Positions 26,985 through 35,970 of a stretch of 64,000 nt of DNA are shown in pieces (within the stretch, counting starts at the first letter, position 1; every line of letters starts with the position of its first letter). The notes under the pieces are model-generated. The model saw only the letters and a program-made list of their open reading frames with translations. It did no database searches and was not told the origin of the DNA. The DNA lies in contig NZ_MKIO01000022.1 in the NCBI RefSeq assembly GCF_001938945.1, positions 1 through 64,000 of the forward strand. The letters are read 5' to 3'. Made by a program: the position numbers and the translations under genes. The DNA comes from Xaviernesmea rhizosphaerae. Its GTDB lineage: Bacteria; Pseudomonadota; Alphaproteobacteria; Rhizobiales; Rhizobiaceae.

Positions 26985-28294
26985 TCAACAACATCCGTGT
27001 CGATCTCGATACTGCCGTCATCGAGGAAACGCCAAAGCGATTTCCAACGAGACAGTGCATATCGGATCGCTTCAGCCGTTCCGGACTTTTGCGGCAGGCG
27101 CTTGAGATTGTCGTCCAACCATGACCGCAGGGCTTCGACCCTGGGAGTGCTGCTCTGTTGCCGCGCAGCTTTGCGCACGTCTGGCGGCTCCCCTCGAACG
27201 GCCTTCTCGATATCGTAGAGTTCGCCGATCCGCCGCAGCGCTTCCTCGGCGATAGGCGCTTTGCCCGACGTCGTCAGATCGAAGAACTTGCGTCTTGCAT
27301 GCGCCCAGCAGGCGGCTTCGAGAATGGCCGGTGGGCCGCCTGGCTCGTTCGGTTCATAGAGATCACGAAAGCCCGCATAGCCGTCGGCATGCAGCACGCC
27401 GGAGAAGGTGGCCAGGTGCTGCCTGGGATGCAGTCCCTTGCGATCCGGACTGAAGAAGGTGCAGACGGCCGGTGGTGTCGTGTCACCATGGGGACGACCG
27501 TCGCGAACATAGGTCCAAAACCTGCCTGTCCGGGTCTTCCCCTTGCCTGGTTCCAGCACCGGGACGGGCGTGTCGTCACCATGAAGGCGATGGCCTGCGA
27601 ACACACGGTCCCGAAGCTTCGCCAGCACCGGCTCAAGCAATTTGCTGGCCTTACCGATCCAGTCGGCCATGGTCGAGCGGGACAGATCGACGCCTTCCCG
27701 CGCATAAATCTCGGATTGGCGATAAAGAGGCAGGTGATCGCAATATTTGGCGATCAGCACATGGGCGACCAGACCCGGTCCCGGCTTGCCGCGTTCGATG
27801 GGCAACGACGGCATCTCGGCCTTAATCTGCGTATCGCAGCCCTTGCAGGTGAAGCGGGGCTGAACATGGCGCACGACACAGAACGAGGCCGGGACATAGT
27901 GGAGAACCTCGCTGACGCTTTCGCCTGCACGGATGAAGACGGAGCCGCCACAGACCGGGCATGCGCAAGTTGCCTGGTGCGTCACGTCATGGCGTGGCAG
28001 ATGATCGGGCAATGGCCGGCGGCTCGGCTTGGCCTTTGCCGGGTCGGCAGTCGACGACGATGCCAGGACCCCAGAGACTGCCATGGCTTCTGCCTCAGCC
28101 GCCTCGATATCTTCCAGCGCCAGTTCGAGTTGTTCGTAAGCGCGGTCCATCTTCTCGGAGGAGGAGCCGAACCGTGCCCGTCTGAGGACCGCAAGCTGCG
28201 CCTTCAATTTGTCGATCAGCGTGTCGCGGGATTGAAGCTTCCGAGCCTGTTTAGCCAGCTGATCAGCCTGCGCGGCGATAATGGCTCGTGTCAT
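26985..28294 (-). pseudogene. IS66-family TnpC, C-terminus truncated
   Basis: The product begins with the helical N-terminus of IS66 TnpC (RRARFGSSSEKMDRAYEQLE), followed by the zinc-finger region (CACPVCG, FTCKGC) and the DDE core (LHGDDTPVPVLEPG). It breaks off at EIDTDVVE at the IS110 boundary, losing about 80 residues that include the last catalytic region. The frame reads on into IS110 DNA to 26915. tnpA and tnpB, which should lie upstream, are missing because an IS21 element abuts the gene start. Confidence 0.8.
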
Positions 28295-28342
28295 TGCCGG
28301 ATCAATACTCCCCAGAAGTGCCGTTTGAATCTTCCCCAGTTT

Positions 28343-28386
28343 GCGCCGCCGGTCTTCCGGGGCGCGCCCCGGAAGACCGGCGGCGC
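28343..28386. repeat. 44-bp perfect palindrome upstream of istA
   Basis: Each arm is 22 bases and begins GCGCCGCCGGTCTTCCGG; the centre is GGGGCGCGCCCC. It lies at the IS66/IS21 junction, 44 bp before the istA start codon. As RNA it would form a very stable hairpin with almost no loop. Confidence 0.85.
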
Positions 28387-28429
28387 GTCGTCATCAATAG
28401 TCCTTCCGATATCCGGAAGGAGGGAATTG

Positions 28430-29692
28430 GTGATCAAGCTGAGGGAGACGATGATGATCCTGGATTTGCATCGACAAGGTCTGTCGGTGTCGGCGATCGC
28501 CAGGCAGACTGGCATCGACCGCAAGACGGTGCGCAAATATATCGAGCGTGGAATGGAGGCTCCCGCTTATGGTCCGAGAAAGCCGAGATCGACAGTGATC
28601 GATCCGTTCGCCAGCTATCTCCGCGAGCGCGTGAAGGCCTATCCGGGCCTTACAGGCAGTCGACTGCTTCGCGAGATCAGGGAACGCGGCTACACCGGCG
28701 GCTATACCGCCGTGACGGATTTCCTCCGGGATGTGCGGCCGCCGGCGACAGCGGGGTTCGAGGTCCGCTTCGAGACGCCACCCGGCGAGCAGGCGCAGGT
28801 CGATTTCGCCCAGTTCCATGTCGTCTTCACCGACGAGCCTATGACGCCGAGGATCGTCTGGCTGTTCTCGATGGTGCTCGGCCATAGCCGGCTCATCTGG
28901 GCGCGCTTCGTCATGCACCAGAACCTACCCACAGTGCTGCGTTGCCACGTGGCGGCTTTCGAGGCGATCGGCGGCGTGCCAAGGGAGATACTCTACGACC
29001 GGATGAAGACCGCGGTCATCGGCGAAGGCCAGACGGAGGGCATCGTCTATAATCGCGCCCTCCTCGATCTCGCCCGCCATTACGGCTTTCACCCCAGAGC
29101 GTGCCAGCCCTATTGTGCCAAGACCAAAGGTAAGGTCGAGCGGCCGTTCCGCTATATTCGGGAGGACTTTTTCCTGGCGCGGACCTTCTGCAACCTCGAC
29201 GACCTCAATGCCCAGCTGCGGCATTGGCTGGATACCGTCGCCAATCCGAGAGTGCATGCCACGACACTGCGCGTGGTCAACGAGGCCTTCGCCGAAGAGC
29301 GACAGCATCTGCGGCCGCTGCCACTGGCTCCTTTCCGTGCGGTGCTGAAGCTGGAGCGCCGTATCTCGCGCGAGGGCATGGTGAGCGTCGGCGGCAATGC
29401 CTACAGCGTCCCGGATGCGACGAGGAGCAGGCTGGTCGAGGTTCACTCGCTTGCCAATGAGATACGCATCTTTGAGAGCGGGACCCTGATCGCGGTCCAT
29501 CCTATCCTGGAGGGCCGCAAGCAACGGCGCGTGCAGCCAGACCACCGACGGAACATCGTCGCGCAGCGCTCCTGGCCAAAGGCGGGCGAAGCCGGCGTTA
29601 CACTCCAGCCCATCGGTGACAAAGTCCCACAGCGATCCCTGGCTTTCTACGAGGCCGTCGGCAAGGCGCTGGCCCGGGAGAACCGCCCATGA
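28430..29692 (+). CDS. istA: IS21-family transposase IstA
   Basis: The 420-residue transposase has an N-terminal helix-turn-helix (SVSAIARQTGIDRKTVRKY), the DDE core (AQVDFAQFHVVF; YDRMKTAVIG; KTKGKVERPFRYIRE) and a C-terminal beta-barrel. A long open frame runs through from 27158, but GTG 28430 after GGAAGGAGGG is the natural start. The stop overlaps istB by four bases. Confidence 0.9.
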   Translation: MIKLRETMMILDLHRQGLSVSAIARQTGIDRKTVRKYIERGMEAPAYGPRKPRSTVIDPFASYLRERVKAYPGLTGSRLLREIRERGYTGGYTAVTDFLRDVRPPATAGFEVRFETPPGEQAQVDFAQFHVVFTDEPMTPRIVWLFSMVLGHSRLIWARFVMHQNLPTVLRCHVAAFEAIGGVPREILYDRMKTAVIGEGQTEGIVYNRALLDLARHYGFHPRACQPYCAKTKGKVERPFRYIREDFFLARTFCNLDDLNAQLRHWLDTVANPRVHATTLRVVNEAFAEERQHLRPLPLAPFRAVLKLERRISREGMVSVGGNAYSVPDATRSRLVEVHSLANEIRIFESGTLIAVHPILEGRKQRRVQPDHRRNIVAQRSWPKAGEAGVTLQPIGDKVPQRSLAFYEAVGKALARENRP

Positions 29693-30569
29693 GCGCCGCC
29701 CTCGATGCCATGCCGTCGATGATCGATCGCATTCGTCACGATCTTGTCGGACTGAAGATGCCGCGCGCGCTCGAGGCGCTGGACCATGTCGTGCGACGTC
29801 TCGAGCACGGAGAGCTGTCGGCCCTGGAAGCGATCGATATCCTGCTGTCGGAGGAACTGACGCTGCGCGAGAACAGCCGTACCAAGACGGCGCTGAGGAT
29901 GGGCAGGCTGGCCACCATCAAGACCCTGGCCGGCTTCGACTTCACCTTCCAGCCGTCGCTCGACAGGGATCGCATCTTCACGCTTGCTCAGCTCGGCTTC
30001 ATCGAGCGCAACGAGGCCGTCCACTTCCTCGGACCGCCGGGAACAGGCAAGAGCCACCTTGCAACTGCACTCGGCGTCGAGGCCGTCAAGGCTGGGAAGA
30101 GTGTCTACTTCTGCACGCTCGCTGACATGATCACATCGCTCGCACGAGCGGAGCGTGAAGGCCGGTTGCAGGAGCGCATCCGCTTCTTCTGCCGCCCCAG
30201 TCTGCTGATCGTCGATGAGATCGGTTATCTGCCCGTCGTCACCGGCGGCGGCAATCTGTTCTTCCAGCTCGTCAATGCCCGCTACGAGCGCGGGGCTATG
30301 ATCCTGACCTCAAACCGTGGCTTTGCGGAATGGGGCGATGGCTTAGGCGATCCCGTCGTCGCAACGGCGTTGCTCGATCGGCTCCTGCATCATGCGGTCG
30401 TCGTTCAAATCGAGGGCTCAAGCTATCGGCTACGCCAGCACGCCGAGCTCATGCCCGAGCATGTGCGCTCCAAAGCCCTCATCACGCCGCCGGCCTTCGC
30501 ACCGCCGCCAAGGCGCGCGGTCGACCGCCGAAAAATGGTCACCTCGTCCCGTCGTCCACCCCGGCATAA
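29689..30569 (+). pseudogene. istB: IS21 helper ATPase IstB, frameshifted near its end
   Basis: AAA+ helper with Walker A GPPGTGKS (about residue 115) and Walker B LLIVDEIGYL. The usual family ending RGRPPKNGHLVPSS is present, but in the +1 frame: one C appears to be missing near 30513 (PRR followed by AVDRRK). The native stop would be at 30567-30569; the shifted frame runs on to 30717 into the next transposon. The lesion affects only the last about 20 residues, so activity may survive. Confidence 0.8.
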
Positions 30570-30582
30570 ATGGGGAATTGTA

Positions 30583-30632
30583 TGTAACTTTCAGAGCTAC
30601 CTGGCACGGAATTTCCAGCGTTATGTGGCACC
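30583..30632 (+). repeat. Left terminal repeat region of the Tni-like transposon
   Basis: The outer repeat (TGTAACTTT...GCTACCTGGCAC) and the inner repeat (CAGCGTTATGTGGCAC) form the left end. The ATPase gene's stop codon (30621-30623) lies inside the inner repeat. Confidence 0.75.
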
Positions 30633-31448
30633 TATAAGCAGTGTGCTGCGGGCAGCATCCACGACTTCTTCAGTGATGGCGGTCATTTCGTTGATCCGCA
30701 AAATGCGCTCGATCTGAACGAACAGACGATAGAGAAGGCGGAAGTTTCCGCCGGTGATACGCGCGATCGCGGCGACGGCCTGTGCGTCGGTGAAGTCGGC
30801 TTCGTCCAATGTGACGCCCAGTTTGCGCCAGTGCCGGGTGAGAACGAAAGACAGTTCATCGCCGAGAAGCGGCCGGTAGCCGTGAGAGAATCCGACGCGA
30901 CTGTAGAACTGCGGGTAGCGCGCCATGCGCTTCTCGATGCCCGGCATCCCGACAAGGATGAGGCCGATATTAGAGCGGTCGAAAAGATCGCGGATATATT
31001 CCAGCGCAAGGTTCGACAGCCGCTCGGCCTCATCGATCACGATTAGCTCGATCAGGCCGCAACCGTCATGCGAGGGCGTCACGGTCAGGTTGTCCAGGCC
31101 CTCGTCGATGCAATAGCTGACGCGGCCGATGAGGCGATGGAGATCGTCACGCAACTCCCGAAGGGGACTTCCGACTGTCGGCGTGTAGAAGACCGTACGC
31201 GATCGTGCGAGTATTGCCTGGGTGCTGGTATCGGACTGATCACGCGTTTTCCATGCTGACCGGAGCGCTTCGGCCTTTTCCCAGTTTGCATATCTCCGGC
31301 CAGACAGGGTTTTTCCAACGCCGGCCGGACCATGACACAATCCGATATAGCGGTGTCGGCGAACCGTATTGGCGAATTCGACAAAACGCCGATGCTCTTT
31401 CGTGGCGATGAACGGCCCTTCGTCCCGCCGATCCGAAGCGGGTTTCAT
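30621..31448 (-). CDS. Transposition AAA+ ATPase (TniB type)
   Basis: The 275-residue ATPase has Walker A GPAGVGKT (residues 40-47), Walker B ELIVIDEAERL (about 133-143) and a helical C-terminus (ARITGGNFRLLYRLF). Such proteins choose targets and recruit the DDE transposase in Tn552, Tn5053 and Tn7-like elements. Its start overlaps the transposase stop (ATGA), so the pair is co-translated. The stop falls within the transposon end, showing a compact element. Confidence 0.85.
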   Translation of the reverse strand: MKPASDRRDEGPFIATKEHRRFVEFANTVRRHRYIGLCHGPAGVGKTLSGRRYANWEKAEALRSAWKTRDQSDTSTQAILARSRTVFYTPTVGSPLRELRDDLHRLIGRVSYCIDEGLDNLTVTPSHDGCGLIELIVIDEAERLSNLALEYIRDLFDRSNIGLILVGMPGIEKRMARYPQFYSRVGFSHGYRPLLGDELSFVLTRHWRKLGVTLDEADFTDAQAVAAIARITGGNFRLLYRLFVQIERILRINEMTAITEEVVDAARSTLLIGAT

Positions 31449-32923
31449 GGGTCATCCTCAAAATAGGTTCGCAGCCTGCGTTTCGCCGCCACCATTTGCG
31501 GCTTGGGCTTTTCAGGGCTGGTGCGCCTTGTCGTATCGGGCAGAAAGTCTTTGACGCATCCGACCTTTTCGGTGATCTGACTGCGCAGCGCTCGACGGTG
31601 TTCGGTGCGGGCGGTCTGAATGTCTTTCAGGGTGATGGTGTAGCCGGCATATTCCGGGCTGATGGCACGACACAGGAACTGGTTGCGATGAAACACGCGG
31701 ATTTCCCCAACGTCGCGGGGATCGTAGCGGACCGTGACGGACTCCCCGACATAGCTGGCGAGCGTCGGATCGAGATAGCGCGAGCCCTCGAAATGGATGC
31801 CGTCCCGGTGGACGACACGCGGCCTCGCCACCATTACCAACAGGAGGTCGAGATCTTCCAGGCTTTCGGGCATTCGCGGCAGCCAGCCATCCCCAAGCCA
31901 TGACTTCAGCGGCGTGGTGCCGATGGAGCTGTGAACGCGCGCGTTGTATGTGATCGTGATGAAGCGGCCGATCGCGGCGTCCAGCTCGGAAACCGACAGG
32001 CTCGGAGGTGAGACGGGTTTGCCGCCTCTGATGTTTCCAGGCAGCTCGGACAGGAGTTCCGTGTTCAGCGTTCCAAACAGGCGCTCCACCTTTCCGCGTC
32101 CCTGCGGGCAGCCGACCGCCGAGTAGGTCAACTGGATTCGAAGATCGGCAGCCACCTGGTCCAGATGGTTGCTGGTGAAATCGCTGCCATGATCGACATA
32201 GAGAGCGTCAGGAATTCCGCAGACCGGCCAGCAATCAGTAGACTTTCGCCAGATTGCCTGTCGAAGTGCGAGGGACGTGTGCAGCGCCGATGGCGCGCCG
32301 ACGAACACCATGTAGCCGGCCACGACCCGTGAATGGTCATCGATGACGGTTGTTAGCCATGGCCGCACGATCGAGCCGTCGGCGTCGATCACCAGAATGT
32401 CGAGTTGGGTGTGATCGGCCTGCCAGAGGGCATTCGGCCTCTCGGCCCTGTGACGATAGATCAGCTCGAAGCGGTTCCTGAAGGCCGACATCCCCTCATG
32501 GGCAAGGGTCAGCATGGCGGGGTCGAGTTTGCGGACGATCGCGTAGACGCTGCCATAGGATGGGGCTGGTGTATTCCTAGGGCTAAGCGCCGTGGTAGCG
32601 CATCGATGAATCGCCGCGATCGTCAGGCGCGGCTTGATGAGCGCCAGCCCCTCGATCAGATCAACGACATCCGGCGCGAGTTTTTGGTGTCCTGCATCCG
32701 AGCGCAGCGTTCGTACCAAGCCTGCCAACCCCATGGAGCGGTATCGAGAAAGCCAGCGCCTGAGGGTCCGGATCGGAACGCCAGCGTCGGCGGCAACCCG
32801 GGCCAAAGGCACGCCGTCATCAAGATGCGGCTTGAGAACCTTGAAGCGCGCGGCGGCTTCGGTTCGCCGCTCCTCGGCCAACTCCGCGAAATGGGTTCGC
32901 GTGCTCCTGCCATCCGTGCCCAT
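31445..32923 (-). CDS. DDE transposase with Mu-type C-terminal domain (TniA type)
   Basis: The 492-residue protein has an N-terminal helix-turn-helix (about 35-75; PIRTLRRWLSRYR), an rve catalytic core with Asp in WQADHTQLDILV, Asp in YVDHGSDFTS and Glu in GKVERLFGTLN, and the Mu transposase C-terminal beta-barrel. This matches transposases of the Tn552/Tn5053 group. It diverges from the resolvase gene across about 180 bp that should hold both promoters and a resolution site. Confidence 0.88.
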   Translation of the reverse strand: MGTDGRSTRTHFAELAEERRTEAAARFKVLKPHLDDGVPLARVAADAGVPIRTLRRWLSRYRSMGLAGLVRTLRSDAGHQKLAPDVVDLIEGLALIKPRLTIAAIHRCATTALSPRNTPAPSYGSVYAIVRKLDPAMLTLAHEGMSAFRNRFELIYRHRAERPNALWQADHTQLDILVIDADGSIVRPWLTTVIDDHSRVVAGYMVFVGAPSALHTSLALRQAIWRKSTDCWPVCGIPDALYVDHGSDFTSNHLDQVAADLRIQLTYSAVGCPQGRGKVERLFGTLNTELLSELPGNIRGGKPVSPPSLSVSELDAAIGRFITITYNARVHSSIGTTPLKSWLGDGWLPRMPESLEDLDLLLVMVARPRVVHRDGIHFEGSRYLDPTLASYVGESVTVRYDPRDVGEIRVFHRNQFLCRAISPEYAGYTITLKDIQTARTEHRRALRSQITEKVGCVKDFLPDTTRRTSPEKPKPQMVAAKRRLRTYFEDDP

Positions 32924-33106
32924 GATGACGCCTCCATGCCGATTTCATCAGCTTTGGCGGTGTCCGAAAGAGGATCTTTCAACGGACACTCATTCTGCGA
33001 CGTTGCGTTTGACCGGAAAGTCCGACTTTGCCGGAGGTCCGCCCGTCTCATTGAGATGGTACTATATTTCTTGCAATGATGGAGCCCCTTACGTTGCAGT
33101 TTCTGC
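32924..33106. promoter_or_regulatory. Divergent region, candidate res site
   Basis: An inverted repeat (TGTCCGAAAG ... CTTTCAACGGACA, 32964-32993 approx.) lies between the transposase and resolvase genes, where Tn3- and Tn5053-like elements keep their resolution site. A second GTCCG-containing stretch follows. Boundaries are approximate. Confidence 0.45.
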
Positions 33107-33706
33107 ATGACGAACACGCTCATCGGCTATGCCCGCTGCTCGACTGAAAAGCAGGACCTTGCCGCCCAGAAGAGCGCTTTGCAAAAGATTGGCGTTGCTG
33201 TCGATCGCATCTACACCGATCACGGCTTCACCGGCGCGAACCGGGCAAGGCCAGGTCTGGATCAGGCGCTCGCGGCGGTGCGCAGCGGCGATACGCTCGT
33301 AGTGCCAAAGCTCGACCGCCTCGCGCGCTCAGTCCCCGATGCTCGCGCGATCGGCGATGATCTGGCCTCGCGCGGTGTGAGGTTGCAAATCGGGGCGAGC
33401 GTCCATGATCCGTCCGACCCGATGGGAAAGCTGTTCTTCAACATACTCGCCACCTTCGCCGAGTTCGAGGCTGATCTGATCCGGATGCGGACCCGTGAGG
33501 GCATGGCGCTCGCCCGATTTAGGGGAAAGTTGCGCGGCAAGAAGCCAAAACTCTCCGAGCGCCAGCAAAAGGAGCTGCGCCGGATGTATGACACCGGCGG
33601 CTATTCGGTCAGCGATCTGGCAGAAGTATTTTCGATCTCACGGCCAACCGTCTACCGAACCTTAGAGTCCGTCCGAGAATTCATGATCGGCGTGCGATCC
33701 TTCTGA
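33107..33706 (+). pseudogene. Serine resolvase, 3' end replaced by an IS5 insertion
   Basis: The protein has the resolvase catalytic domain (IGYARCSTEKQDL with the active Ser; LDRLARS; FAEFEADLIRMRTREG) and a C-terminal Hin-type helix-turn-helix. The IS5 element entered at the Leu codon TTA (33662-33664). The original last codons continue at 34578-34610 and read DRHAAEVVAS then stop. The chimaeric protein instead ends ESVREFMIGVRSF. Because only the tail after the HTH differs, it may still act. Confidence 0.85.
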
Positions 33707-34574
33707 TGAGGGTCATGATGGAAGCGGCATAAAGGAATGCCTTGGCGGACTTCACTGTCGCCTCCGGGTCTTTCCAGAGGCGGCGGTTTCGGCTGATCCA
33801 GGCGAAGAAGCGTTCAACAACCCATCTCTTAGGATGCACGGCAAAGCCGACCTGATCCTTCGGCTTGCGGACGATCTCGACATCGACGAGTGTCGCATTT
33901 TGCGGTCTGTCGCCTGAGTATCCCATGTCTGCAAAGGCCTTGGCCACGAACGGGAATGACCTGCGTGACAGTCGTAGAACCGGGACGGCACCATCGCGGT
34001 CCTGAATGTGGGCCGGTTGCGGATCCAGCACGAGCGCGCGTCCATCCATATCGACCATTGCTTGTCGCTTTCGGCCTTTGATCTTTTTGCCCGCATCATA
34101 GCCTCGTGGACCACCGCTCTCGGTGGTTTTGACACTCTGGCTATCCAACACGGCAGCACTTGGAGAGGCCTGACGACCGGTCTGCTCCCGATCCACCATG
34201 ACGAGACGGTGATTGATCCGGGTGAAGACACCAGTGTCACGCCAGCGGCAGAAATAACCGAACACCGTGCTCTTGGGTGGCAGGTCTTTTGGGATGAGAC
34301 GCCAGGGAATGCCGCCCCGCAGAACATAGAAAATGGCGTTGATGATCTCCCGTAGCGGCCAGGCCGGTTTACGCCCCCTTGGCGCCGGCTGCGGAAGAAG
34401 CGGCGCTATCACCGCCCATTCCGCATCCGTCAGGTCAGTTTCATATCGAGGCTGATTGCGACTATACTGCCGCCGGGTGGTCGGGTTCCACATGGCGCTT
34501 CCATTCAGGCTTCAGACACCTCCTTGGAATCATCATCGGCCCGATCACTCAACCCTATTCTCGGACAGGCTCTT
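33665..34574 (-). mobile_element. IS5-family element (IS427-like) with 3-bp target duplication
   Basis: The ends are GAGTCCGTCCGAGAAT (33665) and, inverted, GAGCCTGTCCGAGAAT (34574). TTA is duplicated on both sides (33662-33664 and 34575-34577). Removing the element and one TTA restores the resolvase frame exactly, so this insertion is recent. Confidence 0.9.
33681..34493 (-). CDS. IS5-family transposase
   Basis: The 270-residue DDE transposase has the DUF4096-like N-terminus (LTDAEWAVIAPLLP, NAIFYVLRGGIPWR) and the catalytic core (AVLDSQSVKTTE, ADMGYSGD, RWVVERFFAWISRNRRL). It is one uninterrupted frame without the programmed frameshift seen in some relatives. Confidence 0.92.
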   Translation of the reverse strand: MWNPTTRRQYSRNQPRYETDLTDAEWAVIAPLLPQPAPRGRKPAWPLREIINAIFYVLRGGIPWRLIPKDLPPKSTVFGYFCRWRDTGVFTRINHRLVMVDREQTGRQASPSAAVLDSQSVKTTESGGPRGYDAGKKIKGRKRQAMVDMDGRALVLDPQPAHIQDRDGAVPVLRLSRRSFPFVAKAFADMGYSGDRPQNATLVDVEIVRKPKDQVGFAVHPKRWVVERFFAWISRNRRLWKDPEATVKSAKAFLYAASIMTLIRRIARRS

Positions 34575-34606
34575 AGACCGTCACGCAGCAGAGGTCGTGG
34601 CGTCAT

Positions 34607-35166
34607 GATGATCGGATATACCCACGCCTCCCCGAAGGGCCAGAACCTCAAACAGCAACGTGCTGTCCTTGGCGCGGCGGGATGCGCTCAAATCTTTGAA
34701 GAAGACGATCCGACCGCGCAGCCCGATCGGCCCGAGCTGACACGGATGCTCGAACATCTACGCGCCGGCGACGTGGTGACGGTGACGCGCCTTGATCGGC
34801 TTGCCCGATCCAGACGCGACCTTCTGGCGATCGCGGTGCGGATCAATGAGGCCAATGCCGGCTTGCGCTCGCTGGCCGAGATATGGGCCGACACGACCAC
34901 ACCGGACGGAAGCGAATTGCTGACCGTGCTGGCCGGAATCGTGGATTTTGAGCGGGGTTTGATCGCGGAAACGCACAAGCGCCGGCAGGATCGAGGCCAG
35001 AGCGCAGGGCATAAAGTTCGGTCGCGCCCCGATCCTGTCGGTCGAGCAGATCGAGCACGCGCGCCAACTCATCGATGAGGACAACAAGCCGGTTGCCGAG
35101 GTCGCTCAGAGCCTGGGAGTCCATCGCACCACGCTCTACAGGGCGCTTGGTAGCCCGGCCAGGTAG
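34607..35166 (+). pseudogene. Second serine resolvase, frameshifted
   Basis: The gene starts in an ATGA overlap with the native stop of the first resolvase, so the two were an operon before the IS5 insertion. The catalytic domain (IGYTHASPKGQNLKQQ; LDRLARSRRDL) continues to HKRRQ; then the frame shifts near 34990. The rest of the family sequence (FGRAPILSVEQIEHA ... HRTTLYRAL) is in the other frame, to 35166. The Ser usually present in YxRxS is replaced by His-Ala-Ser, which may itself be an active-site change. Confidence 0.78.
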
Positions 35167-35179
35167 CGGAGATATCAGC

Positions 35180-35376
35180 ATGTCGTCCATGAAGCTTCAT
35201 TTTCTCGATGCGCGCGGCGCGCTCACCGATCTCCATGATTGGCTTCACCAATGCCTGACGGAAACTTACCAGAAGGCTGCTGGCCTGATGCCGTTGCAAC
35301 CGCTCGACGTTGTCGTGCAAACGGGGAAGCGCATCATCCCCGAGAAAGGGCACCTCGGATATGCCCCGCTGCTGTC
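35180..35376 (+). pseudogene. DUF2268-like putative metalloprotease, N-terminal fragment
   Basis: The first about 65 residues (KLHFLDARGALTDLHDWL, TGKRIIPEKGHLGYAP) resemble the start of DUF2268 proteins, predicted zinc proteases of about 190 residues. The HExxH motif would lie downstream and is absent because the transposon end begins right after GYAP. It is a passenger fragment. Confidence 0.55.
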
Positions 35377-35377
35377 G

Positions 35378-35427
35378 CAGTGCCACTTAGCGCTGATAAG
35401 CAGTGCCAATTAGCGATCAAAGTCACA
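35378..35427 (-). repeat. Right terminal repeat region of the Tni-like transposon
   Basis: Read inwards it is TGTGACTTTGATCGCTAATT followed by GGCAC, then a second repeat with CAGCGCTAAGTGGCAC about 24 bp further in. It is the inverse counterpart of the left end. Confidence 0.75.
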
Positions 35428-35461
35428 GCGAAACCCGGACAAAACTTGGGAGTTTTGCGAC
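35428..35461 (+). repeat. Short palindromic site, family member 1
   Basis: GCGAAACCCGG...GGGAGTTTTGCGAC is a 34-bp imperfect palindrome ending GCGAC, like the 73-bp sites further right. It touches the transposon end on its left, and its right end lies 3 bp before the DUF1801 stop codon. Confidence 0.55.
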
Positions 35462-35463
35462 TA

Positions 35464-35853
35464 TCAGCCCGGCAGGCCGAGAGTTTTGCGGCGTTCCTCG
35501 CGTGCCGCGACAATCAAATCACGCACGGCGGGATCGGAAACTTCGTCGGGATGCCGGATAGAGAGATGACGCATCGACTTGCCCGTCCCTTTCAGCCTGC
35601 CATGCGGGTCGGGAAGATCGGCACCGCGATAGAAGCCAAGATTGACGTGGTCCTTGTAAGTTAGAGCGTAGGCATAGGCTTCACTCATCTTCTTCGGCCC
35701 CCATCCCCAGCTCACCGCGCGGTCGCCCGGACGCGCGACCTCCACATTGCCGGGATGAAGTTCATTTGCCAGTTTACGCAAGGCTCGCAAGACCGCCTCG
35801 TGCTCTGGTGCGAGGGTGACAATATCCCCGAATGTTCCGATAACGTCAGTCAT
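35464..35853 (-). CDS. DUF1801-domain protein
   Basis: The 129-residue protein has the DUF1801 (YdhG-like) pattern AVSWGWGPKKMSEAYAYA, YKDHVNLGFYRGADLPDP, KSMRHLSIR. The function of the family is not established. ATG 35853 starts the domain cleanly; the open frame upstream to 35931 is not protein-like. The stop codon sits 3 bp from palindromic site 1. Confidence 0.85.
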   Translation of the reverse strand: MTDVIGTFGDIVTLAPEHEAVLRALRKLANELHPGNVEVARPGDRAVSWGWGPKKMSEAYAYALTYKDHVNLGFYRGADLPDPHGRLKGTGKSMRHLSIRHPDEVSDPAVRDLIVAAREERRKTLGLPG

Positions 35854-35970
35854 TCCTACTCCCTGAACGAAGCTGAAACTATGCTGCCAGCCTCTTGCTG
35901 CCGGCCTGCGATCCCATTCGCAGCATAGCATAGCCCCGCCGCCGTAGCGACAACAGGCGAGTGCGGGTGC

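Larger units (their letters stand above)
28327..30582 (+). mobile_element. IS21-family element (istA-istB)
   Basis: Two overlapping genes, istA and istB, define the element. The ends are hard to fix. A segment near 28327 (TCTTCCCCAGTTTGCGCCG) weakly resembles the inverse of the segment after istB (CCCCATTTATGCCGG). The right end is directly followed by the terminal repeat of the neighbouring Tni-like transposon. Confidence 0.65.
30583..35427. mobile_element. Tni-like (Tn552/Tn5053-type) transposon with duplicated terminal repeats
   Basis: The two ends are imperfect inverted copies. The left begins TGTAACTTTCAGAGCTAC (30583) and the right, read inwards, TGTGACTTTGATCGCTAA (35427). Each carries two GGCAC-containing repeats about 24 bp apart. 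Inside are a DDE transposase and AAA+ ATPase pair (minus strand), two serine resolvases (plus strand) and a truncated passenger gene. An IS5 copy sits in the first resolvase. No matching 5-bp flanks were found (TTGTA against GCGAA), so the insertion has been rearranged. I see no TniQ. Confidence 0.7.

Noticed and set aside
25268..28294. One IS66 element simply interrupted by IS110
   Set aside because: The two TnpC pieces overlap in alignment and differ in subtype, so they are not two halves of one gene.
27158..28429. N-terminal extension of the IstA reading frame
   Set aside because: The long open frame is antisense to the IS66 tnpC gene and has no protein-like features; IstA starts at GTG 28430.
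34524..34606. Longer start of the second resolvase
   Set aside because: The extension lies in the IS5 end and only opened after that insertion; ATG 34607 is the native start.
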